Source: an uncultured Robinsoniella sp.
GTDB lineage: Bacteria > Bacillota > Clostridia > Lachnospirales > Lachnospiraceae
DNA: 53,902 bases
NCBI GenBank assembly: GCA_900539655.1
Contig: UQCR01000037.1
Location: 1-53,902 of the forward strand
Reading direction: 5' to 3'
The notes under the pieces are model-generated. The model made no database searches. It was not told the DNA's origin and saw only the letters and a list, made by a program, of their open reading frames with translations. A program made the position numbers and the translations under genes. This document shows positions 51,475-53,902 of this stretch, piece after piece; position 1 is the stretch's first letter; each line of letters begins with the position of its first letter.

Positions 51475-52848
51475 ATGTCCAACTCACAGCAACCCAGCCG
51501 TAAGCTGTCACAATTACTGGTATTTCAATTTGCTGCAGGTTCTTTTGGAGTCGGCCTGCTATTCAGCCTTGCAAACACCTATTTTATCTATTTTGTAACA
51601 GATGTAGCTCTTGTTCCTGCCGGTGTTATGGCAACGGTGTTCACCTGTACCAGGATCTTTGACTTCTGCTGTACCCCCATCATTGCGGGATTTGTCCAAA
51701 ACGGACGATTCAAGCTGGGAAAGTACCGCTCCTGGATTCTCTATATTGTACCGGTAACATCATTTTTTACCATACTGTGCTTTACCAAGATCACAGGCAA
51801 TCCCGTTGTTGTTGCCATCTATTATGGAATTATGTATCTGCTGGCTTACGGACTGCTGGATAAACCGGGCGGTGCCCAACGGGCCCTGATGACCAGGATG
51901 GCGCATAATGACAAGGAGCGGATGATGCTCACAGCCCGTTCCGCGCAGTTTGAACAGGTTGGAAATATTGTATTTTCCCTTATCTGCCTACCCCTTATCG
52001 CCTTGATTGGACAGGGGAACGAGGCAAAAGGATATCTGGGTGTAGCTGTGCTGTTTGGATTAACCGGTCTTGTCTGCTATTACACTACGGCTCATGCCGG
52101 AAAAGACTATGATGTTTATTACGATGAAAAATCAAAAGATGACCACTCTGACCAGCTTACGGTAAAACAGATGATTGACACCGTATTTAAAAATCCCCCT
52201 CTGATCTGCTGTATGCTGATTGAAGTATTCCGCTATCTTGGATTTATGATTTACGTTTCTACCATGGCGTATTATTTTAAATGGTTCCTGGGTGATATGT
52301 CGGCAATCACAACCGTGGCTACTGCCGCAACTGCCGTATGTTTTATCAGCAGCATTGCCTCCCCCCACATCAGCAACCTGATAGGCAGAAAAAATTCATC
52401 CATTCTGGCAATGTGCATGTATGCTGCAGGTATGCTGATTCCCCGCTTTTTTGCAGAAGGTGATCTGATTGTCTATACCGCCTGTATCTGCCTGGCATAT
52501 TTCGGTGCGGCACTTCAGGTCTGTGTGGGAATCGTTATGTATTCTAAAGCAGCGGACTACCACCAGTGGAAAACCGGGCTTTCGGCTCACGGATTCGTAA
52601 TGTCCATCTATGTTCTGCCTGTGGAAATTGGTATTGCATTCAGTGTGATTATTATCGGAATCGCTTTAAATGCCATTGGTTACGATCCTGCTGCAGCCAG
52701 CCTGACCGCATCCCAGTTATCCGGGCTTAAAAACCTCGTTTTACTGATACCAGGCATCTTATTTATCATTGCTGCTATTATAGCCGCACTTATGCCGCTG
52801 AGCGAAAAGAAAATTGCTGAAATGGAAGCCGGCTTAAAAGCCAGCTAA
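51475..52848 (+). CDS. GPH-family cation symporter, paralogue
   Basis: A 457-residue, twelve-helix transporter related to that at 45327-46688 (shared YFVTDVALVPAG, GRFKLGKYRSWILYIVP, FKNPPLICC, MPLSEKKIAEME). Two divergent copies in one cluster suggest different specificities, for example substrate uptake and product exchange. GAAAGGGGAG precedes the ATG. First gene of the rightward operon; MT-II begins 13 bases after its stop. Confidence 0.9.
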   Translation: MSNSQQPSRKLSQLLVFQFAAGSFGVGLLFSLANTYFIYFVTDVALVPAGVMATVFTCTRIFDFCCTPIIAGFVQNGRFKLGKYRSWILYIVPVTSFFTILCFTKITGNPVVVAIYYGIMYLLAYGLLDKPGGAQRALMTRMAHNDKERMMLTARSAQFEQVGNIVFSLICLPLIALIGQGNEAKGYLGVAVLFGLTGLVCYYTTAHAGKDYDVYYDEKSKDDHSDQLTVKQMIDTVFKNPPLICCMLIEVFRYLGFMIYVSTMAYYFKWFLGDMSAITTVATAATAVCFISSIASPHISNLIGRKNSSILAMCMYAAGMLIPRFFAEGDLIVYTACICLAYFGAALQVCVGIVMYSKAADYHQWKTGLSAHGFVMSIYVLPVEIGIAFSVIIIGIALNAIGYDPAAASLTASQLSGLKNLVLLIPGILFIIAAIIAALMPLSEKKIAEMEAGLKAS

Positions 52849-52861
52849 AGGAGGATATGAA

Positions 52862-53668
52862 ATGATTATTATTGGTGAAAAAATAAATGGTGCCATCCCC
52901 TCATCTGCCGCCGCAATAGCCAAACGCGACGAAGAATTTATAAGAAACCTTGCCATTCGTCAGACGGAAGCCGGCGCCGATTATCTGGATATCTGTGCCG
53001 GAACTGATCCTTCCTGTGAGCTTGAGGTGATGAAATGGCTTATCAAAATCGTACAGGACACGGTGGATACCCCTCTTTGTATCGACAGTCCCAATCCGGA
53101 GATTTTAAAAGCAGTTATGCCCATAGTGAAAAAACCCGGCATTATTAATTCAGTATCCGGCGAAGGAAATAAATGCGAGGTCCTCTATCCGCTTATGGTG
53201 GGAAATGAATGGAAAGTAGTGGCCTTAACCTGTGATGACAGCGGTATACCCTACGATGCCGAAAGCAAAGCGGCGATTGCAGAACAGTTAATTGAAAAAG
53301 CCGGCACCTACGGAATTACTCCGGAGCGCATTTTTATCGACCCTCTGGTTATGGCATTGAGTGCTGTAAACAATTCCCTTCTTGTATTTGTAGATGCTAT
53401 ACACCGGATTAAATCAAAATATCCTGATGTGAAGACTACATCCGGGCTGTCCAATATCTCCTTTGGTATGCCCCACCGTAAGGCAGTCAATCTGAATTTT
53501 CTCACTCTGGCCATGAATGCCGGAATGGACTCCGCAATTATAGATCCTACAAACCGGGATACCTATACCACGCTTCTGGCAACAGAGGCTCTGTTATGCA
53601 AAGATAAATACTGCCGTAATTATAATACGGCATACCGCAAGGGACGTATTGGACCGGTTAAAAAATAA
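52862..53668 (+). CDS. Methyltetrahydrofolate:corrinoid methyltransferase (MT-II)
   Basis: A 268-residue pterin-binding TIM barrel of the AcsE/MeTr type. Signatures: IIIGEKINGAIPS at the start, AGADYLDICAGTDPSCE, CIDSPNPEILKA, IINSVSGEGNKCE (pterin binding), DPLVMALSAVNN and TTSGLSNISFGMPHRK. It moves the methyl group from the methyl-corrinoid protein to tetrahydrofolate, linking the demethylase to the Wood-Ljungdahl or one-carbon pathway. AAAGGAGGATATG precedes the ATG; a terminator follows. Confidence 0.93.
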   Translation: MIIIGEKINGAIPSSAAAIAKRDEEFIRNLAIRQTEAGADYLDICAGTDPSCELEVMKWLIKIVQDTVDTPLCIDSPNPEILKAVMPIVKKPGIINSVSGEGNKCEVLYPLMVGNEWKVVALTCDDSGIPYDAESKAAIAEQLIEKAGTYGITPERIFIDPLVMALSAVNNSLLVFVDAIHRIKSKYPDVKTTSGLSNISFGMPHRKAVNLNFLTLAMNAGMDSAIIDPTNRDTYTTLLATEALLCKDKYCRNYNTAYRKGRIGPVKK

Positions 53669-53670
53669 GA

Positions 53671-53702
53671 AAAGTGCGCCCTTTAAACGGAGCGCACTTT
53701 TA
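53671..53702 (+). terminator. Terminator after MT-II
   Basis: AAAGTGCGC (53671-53679) pairs perfectly with GCGCACTTT (53692-53700), with short T tail, three bases after the stop codon. Confidence 0.85.
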
Positions 53703-53902
53703 TGGTATAATCGGGACTTAATAATCTTGTGTTTCATTAGTACTGCAGGGAACGTTTTATAGGGGGCTATTAAAGGATTTATATTGGGGTTTCGCTGAGG
53801 AAGGGACGCTTTGTGTAATATAGGTAGTGTGCGGAAAGATGGGGGTGGGAAACTGATATGGACTCCGTCAGCTTGCCGCAGAACTGGTATTTTCTAACCT
53901 TT

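Noticed and set aside
53703..53902. Coding or RNA content in the right-hand end
   Set aside because: No frame with a ribosome site, no tRNA or terminator structure seen; probably upstream sequence of a gene outside the window.

Overview
The window looks like a chromosomal segment of an endospore-forming, anaerobic Firmicute, most likely class Clostridia and family Lachnospiraceae. Supporting features are moderate-to-low GC, strong AGGAGG-type ribosome sites, a LysM/GH18 spore-type hydrolase, a fused class F flavodiiron protein, a corrinoid methyltransferase system and 3'-CCA-less tRNA genes. The genus assignment is inference; there is no rRNA here.

Region 1 (about 0.2-9.3 kb) is the most striking part. 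A LysM-GH18 gene of the YaaH/SleL spore cortex-lytic type is cut in two. Its N-terminal part lies at 8463-9183 (minus strand) and its C-terminal part at 271-683 (minus). The 7,779-bp insert between them is bounded by a 9-bp direct repeat (cgtatgtgt at 684-692 and 8463-8471). Joining the halves at one repeat copy restores a 377-codon frame and a continuous GH18 motif. The insert carries a large serine recombinase at its right edge, an ImmA/XRE switch with two consensus divergent promoters, several small helix-turn-helix or phage-type regulators, a TM2/zinc-ribbon protein, a 13-unit TTTTGTAC repeat array, and a ComEC-like metallo-beta-lactamase-fold protein at its left edge. The architecture is that of a compact skin-like intervening element that could be excised during sporulation; excision itself is not shown.

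Region 2 (9.3-26.7 kb) is mostly core metabolism and stress functions: a flavodiiron-rubredoxin-oxidoreductase fusion, class I ribonucleotide reductase nrdAB with NrdR-like boxes, an M18 aminopeptidase, and a two-component system plus FtsX-type ABC exporter. It also holds a DJ-1-like protein with a WYL regulator, a DUF3795-like protein, an FUSC-type membrane protein and a secreted CAP-domain protein.

Region 3 (26.7-30.3 kb) is an AT-rich accessory patch: a ribbon-helix-helix gene, two orphan genes, a decayed tyrosine integrase, and a 20-bp duplicate of the tRNA-Gly(GCC) 3' end. It also holds an unlisted holin-like type I toxin with a convergent RNA. It ends in a tRNA operon (Phe, Gly-TCC, Gly-GCC in transcription order).

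Region 4 (30.3-45.3 kb): polyphosphate kinase with an HD hydrolase, GH42 beta-galactosidase with an AraC regulator, several GNAT acetyltransferases (one frameshifted), a TetR regulator with a nucleoside phosphorylase, an Fe/Mn superoxide dismutase, and a P-type cation ATPase behind a yybP-ykoY-like (Mn2+) riboswitch and two tandem terminators.

Region 5 (45.3-53.7 kb) is a divergent catabolic cluster: UroD-type methyltransferase, corrinoid protein, methyltetrahydrofolate methyltransferase, two GPH-type transporters, iron alcohol dehydrogenase, threonine-aldolase-like PLP enzyme and a 58-residue orphan. It is tied together by an 18-bp palindrome found just downstream of both promoters. It looks like a three-component demethylation pathway feeding methyl groups to tetrahydrofolate; the substrate is unknown.
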